Positions 7,350-8,069 of a stretch of DNA of 8,069 bases are shown here, piece by piece. This stretch comes from Ruminococcaceae bacterium UBA5396 (GTDB lineage: Bacteria; Bacillota; Clostridia; Oscillospirales; Acutalibacteraceae), in the NCBI GenBank assembly GCA_002410715.1, contig DHOG01000083.1, positions 8,565-16,633 of the forward strand, written 5' to 3'. The notes beneath the pieces are model-generated. The model worked only from the letters and a program-made list of their open reading frames with translations, did no database searches and was not told the DNA's origin. The first letter of the stretch is position 1; every line of letters begins with the position of its first letter. Both the position numbers and the translations under genes were made by a program.

Positions 7350-8069
7350 TTACCCCTTAACGGAGCCAACCGCCATTCCCTTTGAAAAATGTTTCTGAAC
7401 AAATGGAAACAGCGCCATAATCGGCAGTATTGAAATAAGGCAGATTGCGTAGCGCATAGCCATAATCGGAATATCAATATCCATTTCAAATCCAAAGGTC
7501 TCATACGCTTTTTTCAGTACATCTGCGCTATTTAGTATTCGCTGCAAAACCAACTGAATTGTATGCAGCCGCTGGTCAGACATATATAAAAGAGCCGTCT
7601 GAAAATTGTTCCATTGGGCTGTCATACCCATAAAATACTGAATTGCAAAAATTGCTTTTGCCATTGGGAAAACAATTCTTATTAAAATCTGTATTTCGTT
7701 TGCACCATCTATATAAGCAGATTCAAACAAGGATGTAGAAATATTCTTAAAAAATGTTCGATACAGTATTACGCCCCACGCACTTCCCAGAGTAGGCAGA
7801 ATATAGACAAGTATATTATTACCAAAATGATATAACTGTGTATATACGATATAAGTGGGAACCGTTCCCCCCGAAAAAAGCATCGAGGCTACCAGAATGT
7901 ATGTAATCGGTTTACGTAAGCGAAACTGGTCCTTGGAGAGTGCATATCCCATCAACGAGTTTACCACGCAGATGCATGCCGGAGTTATAATAGCTATACA
8001 CGCAGTCAGAACGATAGCACGCCCGATTATAGTAAAATCTTTGAATATTATTTCATAAGCCGTAAAATC
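7350..8069 (-). CDS. Carbohydrate ABC transporter permease, LplC/YtcP (MalG-like) type, 5' end outside window
   Basis: The frame stays open to the right edge, giving 239 residues; about 50-60 N-terminal residues, including the first membrane helix, are missing compared with the family's usual length near 295. The GTG at 7967 is internal, because coding sequence typical of the family (FDFTAYEIIFKDFTIIGRAI, reading in from the edge) continues upstream. Hydrophobic helices lie at about residues 13-40, 50-75, 80-102, 136-160 and 200-228 of the visible part. The EAA loop that docks the ATPase is seen near residues 113-134 (ESAYIDGANEIQILIRIVFP, with the conserved Gly and the terminal Pro). The C-terminus KGMAVGSVKG is typical of LplC/YtcP proteins. 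It would form the membrane channel with a second permease expected just upstream, and use a shared ATPase such as MsmX/MsmK, since none is encoded here. The binding-protein gene follows after 71 bases. Confidence 0.94.
   Translation of the reverse strand, partial: DFTAYEIIFKDFTIIGRAIVLTACIAIITPACICVVNSLMGYALSKDQFRLRKPITYILVASMLFSGGTVPTYIVYTQLYHFGNNILVYILPTLGSAWGVILYRTFFKNISTSLFESAYIDGANEIQILIRIVFPMAKAIFAIQYFMGMTAQWNNFQTALLYMSDQRLHTIQLVLQRILNSADVLKKAYETFGFEMDIDIPIMAMRYAICLISILPIMALFPFVQKHFSKGMAVGSVKG

Noticed and set aside
7350..7967. A permease starting at the GTG at 7967
   Set aside because: The frame stays open to the right edge and the upstream codons encode family-typical permease sequence and a membrane helix. 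The gene is truncated by the window; it does not start at this GTG.

Overview
The window looks like chromosomal DNA of a low-to-moderate GC Gram-positive anaerobe, probably class Clostridia (Bacillota). The reasons are strong AGGAGG-type ribosome binding sites, a lipobox on the solute-binding protein, an LplA/LplC-type sugar importer with a DUF3502-like C-terminus, and large secreted proteins built from lectin-like, cohesin-like and short helical modules. No rRNA, tRNA, mobile element or CRISPR was seen. This assignment is inferred from protein character only.

All five genes are on the minus strand and read from right to left. In transcription order they are: a CUT1 sugar ABC permease (LplC/YtcP type, 5' end outside the window, 8069-7350); a lipoprotein solute-binding protein (7278-5674); a membrane-anchored protein with an N-terminal cohesin-like domain (5611-3860); a secreted protein with two lectin-like beta-sandwich regions (3839-2268); and a very large secreted multidomain protein that runs off the left edge (2189-1). 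The gaps are 71, 62, 20 and 78 bases, so this is very likely one transcription unit. No stretch over 300 bases lacks a gene.

The interpretation I favour is a glycan capture-and-import locus. Three surface proteins would bind or organise an extracellular polymer or partner proteins, and the lipoprotein would hand released oligosaccharides to the permease pair. The other permease (LplB type) should lie just right of the window. No ATPase is visible, which fits the shared-ATPase habit of this importer class. The novel part is the trio of surface proteins. The cohesin-like domain is held on the membrane by a C-terminal transmembrane helix, no dockerin is visible in the window, and a degenerate helical repeat of roughly 55-70 residues recurs in two of the three surface proteins. 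Two intergenic gaps hold clear inverted repeats that could be operators or mRNA-processing/stability hairpins.
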